Source: JAAYZX01 sp040770645
Lineage (GTDB): Bacteria; Actinomycetota; Thermoleophilia; RBG-16-64-13
Reading direction: 5' to 3'
DNA: 64,000 bases
Assembly: GCA_040770645.1 (NCBI GenBank)
Contig: JAXGIS010000002.1
Coordinates: 62,001 to 126,000 of the forward strand
Positions 18,421 to 31,453 of this stretch are shown here, piece by piece. Below the pieces are notes generated by a model. The model saw only the letters and a program-made list of their open reading frames with translations, was not told the origin of the DNA and did not search any database. Made by a program: the position numbers and the translations under genes. The first letter of the stretch is position 1. Every line of letters begins with the position of its first letter.

Positions 18421-19648
18421 CTAACCGAGCGCGGCCCGCTTCTCCTTGATGCCCCGGGCGATGTGATCCAGGATGATCTCGGCCACCGTCCCTTGTGGGG
18501 CGCGCTGCACCCGAGTTTCCGAGGCCGGGGTGAGGATGACCACCTCATTGTAGTCGGAGCCGAACCCGATATCGCGCCGGCAAGTCGTTGAAGACGATCA
18601 TGTCCAAACGCTTGCGTTCCATCTTGCCCCGAGCCCGCACCAGGCTCCGGCCATACCCGCGGCAAAGCCCACCATGTACTGATCGGCCCGCTTGGTTTTG
18701 GAGCACTCCAGGAGGATGTCGGTGGTGGGATGCAGGCAGACGTTGATGTCGTCTAGGTTCTTCCCGATCTTCCCGTCGGTGGGATTCTCCGCTCAGCTTG
18801 TAGTCGGCCACCGCCGCGGCCATGATGAGAATATCGTGGTCCGGCAGGCGCGAGACGACCTCCTGGTACATCTCCTCGGCGGTGGGAGCCGAGACCTCGC
18901 GCACCCCGGGCGCCCTGGGCAGGTCTACGTTGGCCTTCACCAGATCGACGGAGGCCCCGCGCGAATAGGCGGCCCTGGCCAACGCGTAGCCCATCTTGCC
19001 CGAGCTGCTATTACCGATGTAGCGCACGGCGTCGATGGGTTCACGCGTGCCCCCGGCCGTAATGAGCACCCTCAACCCCCGCAGATCTGTTTTGCGGTCC
19101 ACCTGCAGCCGCAGCTTGACTTCGGCCAGAATGCTGTCGGGATCTGCCATGCGTCCGGAGCCGTAAACACCGCACGCCAACTCCCCCACGCCCGGCTCCA
19201 CCACGTGAACGCCGTCCTCGCGCAGGATGTCCATGGTGCGCTGCATGGCGCGGTGGTGCCACATATTGGTGTTCATGGCCGGAGCCACCACCACGGTTCC
19301 GTTGAAGGCCATGTAGGTGGTGGTGAGCAGATTGTCGGCGATGCCGTGAGCCATCTTGCCCAGCGTGTTGGCGGTGGCCGGGGCAATGACCATGATATCC
19401 GCCAAGTTGCCTTCCTCGATGTGCGTGATGGCGGAGTCGTGCCGCAAACCGTGCTGATCGTCGAGGCGCACGGGACTGCCGGAGAGCGTCTCGAAAGTCA
19501 GAGGCGCCACGAACTCCGTGGCCGTGCGCGTCATGATCACCCGCACATCCATGCCGGAGCGCTGGAACCCCCGCATCAGCTCCACCGCCTTATAGACGGC
19601 GATTCCGCCGGTGACTCCCAGCAGGACGGTGGCTTGCTTCGATATCAC
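18421..19648 (-). CDS. coaBC: Bifunctional phosphopantothenoylcysteine decarboxylase/ligase (frameshifted)
   Basis: Two consecutive steps of coenzyme A synthesis. The CoaC flavoprotein half reads VLLGVTGGIAVYKAVELMRG, ADIMVIAPATANTLGKMAHG and APAMNTNMWHHRAMQ with the substrate-recognition motif. The CoaB half starts at LRGLRVLITAGGTREPIDAV and RYIGNSSSGKMGYALARAA, then DHDILIMAAAVADYKL. The last part breaks into several frames at 18,585-18,800; the true end DIGFGSDYNEVVILTPA and AEIILDHIARGIKEKRAALG reaches the stop at 18421. It follows rpoZ, as in other actinobacteria. Confidence 0.93.
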
Positions 19649-19684
19649 GGGCGGGCCAAATCTGAGACGCTTGGCAACATCTGG

Positions 19685-19945
19685 CTAACGGATGCGGTAG
19701 GTGACTTCTCCCCTGGCTATCTCTTCCATGGCGACGCTGAGATAGTTGCGGGTGCCCCCGGGCAACAGCGGGACCGAGATGTCGTCGAAACCGCCCCCCT
19801 CGCCCAGTTGACGATAATACGAGTTGATATGACGAGCACGTTTGGCTGCAACCATCACCGCCGTGAAACGGTTGGGCTCTTCTTCACCCTCGGGCAGCGA
19901 CGCCCGTAGACCCGCCAGGATCTCATCGATAGTGGGTTTGTTCAT
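19685..19945 (-). CDS. rpoZ: DNA-directed RNA polymerase subunit omega
   Basis: Small polymerase subunit that helps fold beta-prime. The typical core FTAVMVAAKRARHINSYYRQ is present, and the end reads YLSVAMEEIARGEVTYRI, close to the actinobacterial form. Length is 86 residues. It lies between gmk (seven bases) and coaBC. Confidence 0.92.
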   Translation of the reverse strand: MNKPTIDEILAGLRASLPEGEEEPNRFTAVMVAAKRARHINSYYRQLGEGGGFDDISVPLLPGGTRNYLSVAMEEIARGEVTYRIR

Positions 19946-19952
19946 CGACTTA

Positions 19953-20552
19953 TCACCTTGCTACGTCGGTAATACGCAGTTCTTCGATCACGGCGCGCAG
20001 CTCTTCTGCGGCCTGCTCCACATCATCGTTCACTATAGCATAAGCAAAATACGGCCCAACCGCCCCCCGGTCGCGATGCAACGCATCGAGTTCCTCGGCC
20101 GCGTGGGCCAAACGGCGGGCGATGTCTTCCTCGGTCTCAGTATTGCGGGCCCGCAGGCGTCCCTCCAACACCTCCATGCTGGGAGGAGCGATGAAGATGC
20201 CCACGGCATCGGGGCAGTGCTGCATGACCTGCCGCGCACCCACCAATTCGATCTCGAGCAGGACATCATTTCCTGCTCCCAAGGCCGCCGCCACGAAGTC
20301 CGCCGGCGTACCGTACAAGTTCTCGCCATACTCGGCCCACTCCAAGAACAAGCCCGCTTCCACCCGCCGCAGAAACTCCTCACGAGCAAGGAAGTGATAC
20401 TCCACGCCCTCGCGTTCCCCGGCGCGGCGCCGGCGTGTGGTGGCCGACACCGAGAGCATGAGGTTGCTGAAGAGGGGAAGCACTCGTCTGATCAGCGTGC
20501 CCTTCCCGGCGCCCGAAGGCCCGGAGATGACGATCAGCCTGGCGATCTGCAC
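19953..20552 (-). CDS. gmk: Guanylate kinase
   Basis: Phosphorylates GMP to GDP with ATP. The P-loop LIVISGPSGAGKGTLIRRVL, the GMP-binding segment SVSATTRRRRAGEREGVEYH and FLEWAEYGENLYGTPADFV are all present, followed by VLLEIELVGARQVMQHCPDA. Length is 199 residues. It starts nine bases after mihF; the mihF-gmk-rpoZ-coaBC order is typical of Actinomycetota. Confidence 0.96.
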   Translation of the reverse strand: MQIARLIVISGPSGAGKGTLIRRVLPLFSNLMLSVSATTRRRRAGEREGVEYHFLAREEFLRRVEAGLFLEWAEYGENLYGTPADFVAAALGAGNDVLLEIELVGARQVMQHCPDAVGIFIAPPSMEVLEGRLRARNTETEEDIARRLAHAAEELDALHRDRGAVGPYFAYAIVNDDVEQAAEELRAVIEELRITDVAR

Positions 20553-20561
20553 CCTCCCCGG

Positions 20562-20906
20562 CTACGCCTGCAGATGATTCAGGAGTTCAGTCCTCTGACG
20601 GGGCGTAAGACCTATGACGGTCTTGGATGCGCTAACCCGACACGCCTCCAGAATGCGGCCCGCCCTCACAGGGCCCACCTGTGGCAGCGCCATGAGCAGT
20701 TCGAGGACTTTGGCGGAGTGAACGTACTCCGGAGGCGCCAGAAGGATGTCCTCGAGACGTTCCTCCCCCCTCTTGAGACGATCCTTCAGCTGAGAGCGCA
20801 ACGTGCGCACAGCGTTGGCGCGTGCCAGCGCCTCGAGTCTCTGCTGTTGGGTGCGCGCAGGTGTCTGTGCCGGCGTCACCGGTGACTTCTGGTCCATGCC
20901 GGCCAT
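20562..20906 (-). CDS. mihF: Actinobacterial integration host factor mIHF
   Basis: Nucleoid-associated DNA-bending protein restricted to actinobacteria and relatives. The core NAVRTLRSQLKDRLKRGE, EDILLAPPEYVHSAKVLELL and the helix-two-turn-helix-like MALPQVGPVRAGRILEACRV are characteristic, with the end TVIGLTPRQRTELLNHL. Length is 114 residues. Its ATG shares a base with the pyrD stop (TAATG), which implies coupled translation. This gene is the strongest taxonomic marker in the window. Confidence 0.93.
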   Translation of the reverse strand: MAGMDQKSPVTPAQTPARTQQQRLEALARANAVRTLRSQLKDRLKRGEERLEDILLAPPEYVHSAKVLELLMALPQVGPVRAGRILEACRVSASKTVIGLTPRQRTELLNHLQA

Positions 20907-21895
20907 TATAGCCGAACCTGCTGCCGATGCGCGATCCCCACCAACTCAGCGAGCGTCAACCGACGCCGTCGCAACTCCTCCCCCAATTCCAGGGCCAATC
21001 GCCCCGGCAACCACGGATCCACAAAACCCGCTGCGCCCACGGCCACCACGCCGGCGCCGCAGGCCATGAAGTCCAACACATCCTCCACCGTGGCCACTCC
21101 TCCCATGCCTATCACCGGAATCTGGACGACTGCAGCCACTTCGAAGACACAGCGCAGGGCCAAGGGTTTGATGGCAGGTCCCGATAGGCCCCCAGTCACA
21201 CCGCCCAGATACGGCCGCAGAGTCTCCCGGTCGAGCACCATACCTTTGAACGTATTGACGAGGGAGACGGCTGATGCACCTGCCTCTTGGGCTGCAAGAG
21301 CCACAGCCGCGATGTCCGTCACGTTGGGGGTCAGTTTGACGGCGAGCAGTAGCGGCTCCGGCCAAACCCGGCGCACGGCCTCAGTCACGGCGGCCGTCTC
21401 TCCGGCGTCGGTCCCGATGGACATGCAACCGGAGTGAACATTCGGGCAAGATATGTTGATCTCCAGCCCCACCCTGGCCGCCCACGTGCGCTCCGCCTGC
21501 CCCAGCAGTGCACGCAGGGCAGTGACGAGGCGCTCGGCCACCAGTACGTACTCCTCGAGCGAGAAACCCGCGATATTGATGACGAGGGGGCAGGTCAACT
21601 CCAACAGTCGCGGGAGCGTGTCGGTCACAAACGCGGCGATGCCCTCATTCGGGAGCCCAATTGAGTTGAGCATACCCGCAGCACACTCGGCTATGCGTGG
21701 AGGCGGATTGCCGTGGCGGGGTTCGAGCGTGACCGTCTTGGGGACGTAGGCCGCCACCGGCGGAGCTGATCGGATCCCATCTCCCAAGGCATCCGCGGCC
21801 GACAGGAGGTCAAGCGTGCCCGAAGCGTTGATAAGCGGATGCTCGAGTGGGAGCGGGCCCAGATTCACCCGCAGCGAGGGGGATGGTTGGCTCAC
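20906..21895 (-). CDS. pyrD: Dihydroorotate dehydrogenase, class 1B catalytic subunit
   Basis: Oxidises dihydroorotate to orotate with FMN; the class 1B form passes electrons through PyrK to NAD. Motifs are LEHPLINASGTLD, PKTVTLEPRHGNPPPRI, MLNSIGLPNEGI, EINISCPNVHSG with the catalytic Cys region, LLLAVKLTPNVTDI and IPVIGMGGVATVEDVLDFMA. I chose the GTG at 21895 (VSQPSPSLRVNL), which overlaps the pyrK stop as GTGA. Length is 329 residues. The pyrF gene often found next is absent. Confidence 0.93.
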   Translation of the reverse strand: MSQPSPSLRVNLGPLPLEHPLINASGTLDLLSAADALGDGIRSAPPVAAYVPKTVTLEPRHGNPPPRIAECAAGMLNSIGLPNEGIAAFVTDTLPRLLELTCPLVINIAGFSLEEYVLVAERLVTALRALLGQAERTWAARVGLEINISCPNVHSGCMSIGTDAGETAAVTEAVRRVWPEPLLLAVKLTPNVTDIAAVALAAQEAGASAVSLVNTFKGMVLDRETLRPYLGGVTGGLSGPAIKPLALRCVFEVAAVVQIPVIGMGGVATVEDVLDFMACGAGVVAVGAAGFVDPWLPGRLALELGEELRRRRLTLAELVGIAHRQQVRL

Positions 21896-22826
21896 GCTTC
21901 CACCTCCTCCCGTCCGAAGACGAGGTCGCCCGTGAATACGGGCCCCTCCCTGCAAACACGCACGGGTACGCCGTCCACCGGGGTAATGACGCATCCGTGG
22001 CACGAGCCTACCCCGCAGGCCATGACCGCCTCCAGGCTGAACCACGCCCTCTGCACCCCCCGTCGGCGGCACAACTGCCAAACCGCCCGGCACATGGCAG
22101 TAGGCCCGCAGGCCACCACCACGTCCTCAGGGCCCAACTCGGCCCGCACCGCGTCAGTCACCAAGCCGGCACGGCCGCGAGAACCGTCCTCGGTGGTCAC
22201 TTCCAGACGCGTATCCACGCCTTCTCTCTGCAACAGATCCAGTCCCGCCTCCAACACTCCCACCGCCGCCGCCTCGCGCGACGAGCGAAAACCGGCCACC
22301 AGTAGGATGCCCCCCTGGAGCCACTCCCTATCGTTCCGGCGACGTTGAACCCGCGCCGCCTGCAACATACCCGCGACCTCGCGAAGCAGCAGGGGCATGG
22401 GCGCGACACCTACGCCTCCGGCCAGCACCACCAATCGGCCCGGCCGACGCGTCCCGGCGGCCGCCGCCGGACAGGCGGCGGCGCGCCGCGGGGCGGCGGC
22501 GGGCGCCAAGGCGCCCGCCGCCGCAAAACCCCCGCCCAGGGGACCCAACACCCACACCTGGTGGCCGGGTTGCAGCCCACACAGCTCCCGACTTCCCTGC
22601 CCCACAGGATCCACCAAAAGTGCACCACGGACGTCTCGTCACTCACGCTGTACGGGCGAGGGAGGAAACACGTGGATCTCGTGGCCTCAGCATCACGAAC
22701 TGGCCTGACTGCGCTCCCGGCCAACCCTCCACTCCCAGTGTCAGGGACTGATACGTTCCCACAAGTCGGTTCTCCACTACCTCGCCCCGTAACCGCCCTC
22801 CAACGGCGGCAGGCTCGTGTCGGGGC

Positions 22827-22834
<8 letters not shown>
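21892..22834 (-). CDS. pyrK: Dihydroorotate dehydrogenase electron-transfer subunit PyrK (frameshifted)
   Basis: FAD and [2Fe-2S] protein of the ferredoxin-reductase family that links PyrD to NAD. The N-terminus (VVENRLVGTYQSLTL, GQFVMLRP) and the NAD-binding part (LVVLAGGVGVAPMPLLLREV) are in different frames that change near 22,660-22,690. The cluster cysteines are in EAVMACGVGSCHGCVI and VRVCREGPVF. Between WVLGPLGGGF and RLVVLAGG lies an Ala/Arg-rich insertion of about 30 residues that the family lacks. Its ATG overlaps the end of carB by eight bases. Confidence 0.88.
22460..22524. repeat. Two GC hairpins inside pyrK
   Basis: GCCGCCGCC-GGACA-GGCGGCGGC lies at 22460-22482. A perfect 15-base stem with a two-base AA centre lies at 22493-22507/22510-22524 (left arm GCGGCGGCGGGCGCC). 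These palindromes encode the extra Ala-rich segment of PyrK and recall the intergenic hairpins elsewhere in the window. Confidence 0.7.
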
Positions 22835-26238
<3,404 letters not shown>

Positions 26239-26247
26239 GGGATCCGA

Positions 26248-26852
26248 TTAAAGGCCATTCCATACTACCGCTATGTGCCGAATGGGGAAACGTGAACCTC
26301 CACCCACCGCACACCCCGAGACACGCGGCCACTCCCGGACCCCGGTGCGGCTCCACAGGCGAACACGACGCGATCGGGTGGGATGCGGGCACGCGCGATG
26401 GAGCAGCCTCGGTCTCACATCAGGGATCGTGGCAAAAGACCAGCCAAAGCTCAAACCCAGCGCCAAGACCAACGAGGTCACCGCCACCACAGCCGCGCAG
26501 GAGATCAAGAGTCGCGTGCGGGACACCCCAGCGCCACACCCACCGCCGCGGCCACGGGCACACCCACCAGTAGGCTGCCTACAACGCCTACCCCCGCGCC
26601 CCGTAGCGCTCCCACAGCTTCCGGAGTCGAGTGTCGGCTGAGCTCCCCGGGCCTGCTCTCAGCACACGCAGCACCCATAAACGAACCCTGTCCCCCACCA
26701 GCACCACCACAACCAGGCCGCCCAAAGCGCCTCCGCCCGCCGCCACTGCGGCCATCGGCCGGCAAACCCAACGCCACCCCCAGCACGATGGCGGCCGGTA
26801 GTTGCACCGCGCCCAACCCCACCACGCCCAGTAGTTCCCCCGCCTCTCTCAT
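26248..26852 (-). CDS. Small membrane protein, possibly COG2426-type (frameshifted)
   Basis: Joined frames give a hydrophobic protein: MREAGELLGVVGLGAVQLPA, AAIVLGVALGLPA, a basic loop RLRKLWERYGARGVG, VVGSLLVGVPVAAAVGVALG, then RTRLLISCAAVVAVTSLVLA. The W-x-x-YG-x-x-G-V-G-x-x-G-x-LL-x-G-x-P pattern resembles the small multidrug-export (Sm_multidrug_ex, COG2426) family, with three or four membrane segments. Two or more frame changes occur (about 26,520 and 26,600-26,720), and the exact C-terminus is unsure. No transported substrate can be inferred. It lies between carB and gdhA. Confidence 0.45.
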
Positions 26853-26887
26853 GGCTCCACCATAGCAGCCGCTGGTGGCAAACGAGG

Positions 26888-26907
26888 GGCGCCCCTGTCG
26901 GGGCGCC
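26888..26907 (-). terminator. Hairpin downstream of gdhA
   Basis: GGCGCCCC-TGTC-GGGGCGCC forms a perfect eight-base stem with a four-base loop about 60 bases after the gdhA stop. It has no U-tract, so termination is a probable but unproven role. Confidence 0.5.
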
Positions 26908-26965
26908 TCCCAGGAAGAGAAAGCCGTCTCAATGGCGGCCGGAGAGTCCCGTGGTCATCGCGTCA

Positions 26966-28267
<1,302 letters not shown>

Positions 28268-28376
28268 GGTTCCCCCTTTTTCTCTGGCCGCGGTGGGCGA
28301 ACCGCCCGCCCTCCGGCCCCTGGCTACCAGCCTATCACCCATTAGAGTACCAGTCGGTCGTCCGCCATCAGATGCA

Positions 28377-29211
28377 TCACCCCACGATTTCATCAGTTAC
28401 AGCAGATGTTATCCTCGAATCACGACCCTGTGACAAGCATATCACTTGTTTATCGCATAGCGGTCTGATGTGTAGGCCACGCGCGCGCAACCCGCGAACC
28501 ACGGTGGGGAGCGCGCCCAAGACCTGGCGCCATGAGCCGGTACTCCCATACACATCGCTGTCGTGGAGCAGAATCACCCCCGCCCCGTGTCTGGCGGAGC
28601 ACCCGCCCGGCTATCCCCTGCGCCGTGGCTCGCGGTCGCCAGTCGCGTCCATCCGCCGTCCACAACCACGTTTCCCCTCCCAACCTCCTTACAGCCCTCA
28701 AGCCGACGCCGGTGACTATGCCGTAGGGCGGACGATAGTGCCGCGGGTAGAGGCCGGTAACCTCACCCACGACGGCCAACCCCCGGTAGATATCTTCGTA
28801 CACATGGTGGGGCCACAACAACGCCTGGGGGCGGTGACGGTACCCGTGCACACCAATCCCGTGGCCGGCAGCCACGATTTCACGCACCAATGCGGGCATC
28901 TGCTCTACCCTCTCGCCCACCAGGAAGAACGTAGCCCGCACGTTAAGGTCATCCAAGACCTGGAGTACGGCAGGAGTCGCCACCGGATGTGGTCCATCGT
29001 CGAAGGTGAGGGCCACTTGGTGCTGCTCTTCCAGGTGATCGCACACTCCGAACCAGGACCGCAGTGGCGTGGGGAGCGACGCCAGCACCGGGGACCCGTA
29101 TGCGATGGCCGCCGCCGCCAAGCCCAGGCAGACTGAGTACGGTACCCTGCACGGCGACTGCCGGGAGACGGGGTTATGGAGCAATCCGGCGCGAACGGCA
29201 CCCTGTGGCAT
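28377..29211 (-). CDS. Polysaccharide deacetylase, NodB domain (frameshifted)
   Basis: Probable exported or membrane-anchored deacetylase of N-acetylated glycans. A hydrophobic N-terminal segment (VCLGLAAAAIAYGSPVLASL) precedes the NodB motifs: VALTFDDGPHPVATPAVLQV with the catalytic Asp, HGIGVHGYRHRP with metal-binding His residues, YRPPYGIV, and LWTADGRDW. The last motif, ILLHDSDVYGS, lies in the next frame after a shift near 28,580, and the protein then runs to a stop at 28377. Cell-wall peptidoglycan is a possible substrate. It lies 16 bases after the trkA stop and may be cotranscribed with trkHA. Confidence 0.85.
28408..28436 (-). promoter_or_regulatory. Candidate gdhA promoter
   Basis: On the minus strand TTGTCA (28436-28431) and GATAAC (28413-28408) are 17 bases apart. 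They lie inside the 3' end of the deacetylase gene and would give a leader of about 135 bases before the gdhA ATG. Confidence 0.35.
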
Positions 29212-29227
29212 CTCGCGGATCTCCCCA

Positions 29228-29908
29228 TCAGGTCATCGGAGGAAGAGAATGGGCTCCCTCCAACGTGTCCAGGTCGTCTTTGCGCCCAATCATGACCAAA
29301 GTATCCCCGGACTCGCAGACGTAATCCGGAGAGGGTAGAAAAACGAAGCTGGGTTCCACCGTGCGCCTGACGGCAATGACCAATGCGTTGAAGTGGGTAC
29401 GCAGGCGCAGTTCCCCGATGCTGTAGCCGACGAACGCCGCAGGAAGTTGCACATCCTGGACCAGATACTCTCCCTCCAGGGGCAGATAGTCCACCAGGTT
29501 GGGGCGGACAATCTGCGCGGCCACCCGGCGCGCAGTCTCTCGCTCGGGGAATATGATGTGCGTGGCCCCCACCATGCGCAGTATGGAGGCGTGATCCTCC
29601 GTGAGGGCCTTGGCCCGGATGCTGGGGACTCCCACTTGGCTCAGATGCAACGCGCACAGGATGCTCGACTCGAGGTTCTCCCCCATACTGACCACGGCTT
29701 CATCAAAATCCGGCGACACGGCAGCCCGTAATGCCTCCAGATCCCGCGCATCGAGCACCAACGCCCGCTGTACGAAGTCGGCAATATCGTCTACGCGCCG
29801 TTGGTCGAGATCGAGCGCCAGCACCTCGCAATCCACGGCCAGGCTCTTGGCCAACTCGCAGCCGAACTGCCCCAGCCCAATGACGCACACAAGCTTCTTC
29901 CCACTCAT
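29228..29908 (-). CDS. trkA: Trk-type potassium uptake regulator TrkA/KtrA
   Basis: Cytoplasmic nucleotide-binding gating subunit of a Trk/Ktr potassium channel. The RCK-N Rossmann domain begins with KLVCVIGLGQFGCELAKSLA and the acidic ALDLDQRRVDDIADFV, then GENLESSILCALHLSQVGVP. The RCK-C domain ends with CESGDTLVMIGRKDDLDTLE. Length is 226 residues, the single-RCK (KtrA) size. The ATG overlaps the trkH stop by four bases, so the two are translationally coupled. Confidence 0.93.
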   Translation of the reverse strand: MSGKKLVCVIGLGQFGCELAKSLAVDCEVLALDLDQRRVDDIADFVQRALVLDARDLEALRAAVSPDFDEAVVSMGENLESSILCALHLSQVGVPSIRAKALTEDHASILRMVGATHIIFPERETARRVAAQIVRPNLVDYLPLEGEYLVQDVQLPAAFVGYSIGELRLRTHFNALVIAVRRTVEPSFVFLPSPDYVCESGDTLVMIGRKDDLDTLEGAHSLPPMT

Positions 29909-31365
29909 CCGATCATCAACCTCCCCTCGGGATGTCGGACCCGAGGCGCCTTGCCGAATGCCACCCAGGTAGCCAACGTGAGCGGGCCCAACCTCCCCAC
30001 GAACATAGTGGCTATGATCCACAGCCTCCCCGCCGTCGACAGGATAGGTGTAACATCGGCCGATAGGCCCACGGTGCCGAAAGCCGACAGTTGCTCAAAC
30101 ACCAAGTGCTCGAGGTTGAGCCCCGAGGCCGGCGCCTCGATGGCCGAGAGCAGCAGTACCCCCACCAGATTCCATCCGGCGGCCAGCACAAAGACCTGCG
30201 TCGCCCGCTCCACCAGCTCCTTCGGCAGAGAGCGGCCCAGCAACTTCGTCTCCGCCTGCCGGCTGAGCAGGGAGCGCACTTGGGCCAGGTAGATGGCAAA
30301 CGACGTAGTCTTGACTCCACCCGCACACGACCCCGGCGATCCACCGATGAACATGAGACCGGCGATGAGGGTGAGAGACGCCACCGGCAGAGATCCAATG
30401 GCCACGGTGTTGAATCCTGCGGTCCGCGCAGTCACCGACTGGAACAACCCGGCCCACAAACGGGATCCCAAGCTCGCCTGTTGCTCGGTCAGCCCCAAGA
30501 CCGCCAGACAGACCGTCCCCCCCACGATGAGAGAGCCGGTGACGGCCAAAACCACACGGGCGTGAAACGACAGTGGCGACACTCTGCCCCCCGGTCTCCG
30601 AGGGCGGCGGCGCGTCACAATCCCGGCCAGCATCCACAACTCGCGCAGTACCACGTGCCCCAAGCCGCCGAAGACGATGAGGAGCATGATCACCGACAGC
30701 GCCACCGGGTTGTGTTCCAGATACACGAGATTCTCACTGTATATGGAGAAACCGGCGTTGCAGAAAGCCGAGATGCTGTGAAAGACGGCCGAGTACAGCG
30801 CCCGCCCTGCACTGTGGGTCCCAAGCAGACTCAGGAACAGCACCAACGCTCCCAATGCCTCTATGGCTCCCACCGTGCGCAGGATGCCTGTGAACAACTC
30901 CCGAAACTCGGACGCCGTATCGCGCTGAGAGAAGGAATCCTGCAGAGCGGCGCGTGTGGAGAGAGACATACGCCGGCCCAGCACCCGAAAGATGACGGCG
31001 GCGAAGGTCATGACTCCCAGGCCGCCCAGCTGAATGAGGAGCATGATCACAATCTGCCCAAACATCGTGTAGTCCCGGGCGGTATCCACCACCACCAACC
31101 CGGTGACACAGACGGCCGAGGTGGCCGTGAACAAAGCGTCGAGCGGATCCACGCGACCCGGAAGGTGGCTTGGAGGGAGCATGAGGAGAAGAGACCCCAC
31201 GGCGATGGCCAGCGCGAACCCCCACACAGCCAACGCCTGCGGCGAGCGACGAGAGATAAGACTCCTCAACCGCCCTTGTCTCAGCGATTCTCTGCCCGGC
31301 ACGCCGCGTGCTGGCGCTGCACCGATGCCCTCACCTCCACCCACCCGGCTCCTGCCGTCGCCCAC
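29905..31365 (-). CDS. trkH: Trk-type potassium channel subunit TrkH/KtrB
   Basis: Membrane potassium-translocating subunit. Four pore repeats are visible, such as DALFTATSAVCVTGLVVVDT, YSAVFHSISAFCNAGFSIYS, LFQSVTARTAGFNTVAIG and FEQLSAFGTVGLSADVTP. These P-loops end in Gly residues at the selectivity positions. Between them are many hydrophobic helices such as QIVIMLLIQLGGLGVMTFAA. Length is 486 residues. The start is uncertain; family similarity begins near SPQALAVWGFALA, about 40 residues in. It is divergent from the plus-strand aminotransferase. Confidence 0.94.
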   Translation of the reverse strand: MGDGRSRVGGGEGIGAAPARGVPGRESLRQGRLRSLISRRSPQALAVWGFALAIAVGSLLLMLPPSHLPGRVDPLDALFTATSAVCVTGLVVVDTARDYTMFGQIVIMLLIQLGGLGVMTFAAVIFRVLGRRMSLSTRAALQDSFSQRDTASEFRELFTGILRTVGAIEALGALVLFLSLLGTHSAGRALYSAVFHSISAFCNAGFSIYSENLVYLEHNPVALSVIMLLIVFGGLGHVVLRELWMLAGIVTRRRPRRPGGRVSPLSFHARVVLAVTGSLIVGGTVCLAVLGLTEQQASLGSRLWAGLFQSVTARTAGFNTVAIGSLPVASLTLIAGLMFIGGSPGSCAGGVKTTSFAIYLAQVRSLLSRQAETKLLGRSLPKELVERATQVFVLAAGWNLVGVLLLSAIEAPASGLNLEHLVFEQLSAFGTVGLSADVTPILSTAGRLWIIATMFVGRLGPLTLATWVAFGKAPRVRHPEGRLMIG

Positions 31366-31438
31366 CGGCGACGGCGTCGCGCTAACTTATCCCCACGCGA
31401 CTCCCTCGTCAACCTTCCCCACCCGTAGCCGACGTCCT

Positions 31439-31444
31439 TATAAT
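31439..31444 (+). promoter_or_regulatory. TATAAT -10 element, likely leaderless start
   Basis: A perfect TATAAT ends nine bases before the ATG of the aminotransferase gene at 31454, and no ribosome-binding site fits in between. The transcript would start at about 31,451, so the mRNA would be nearly or fully leaderless, as is common in actinobacteria. No consensus -35 is seen. Confidence 0.5.
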
Positions 31445-31453
31445 GTAATCCTT

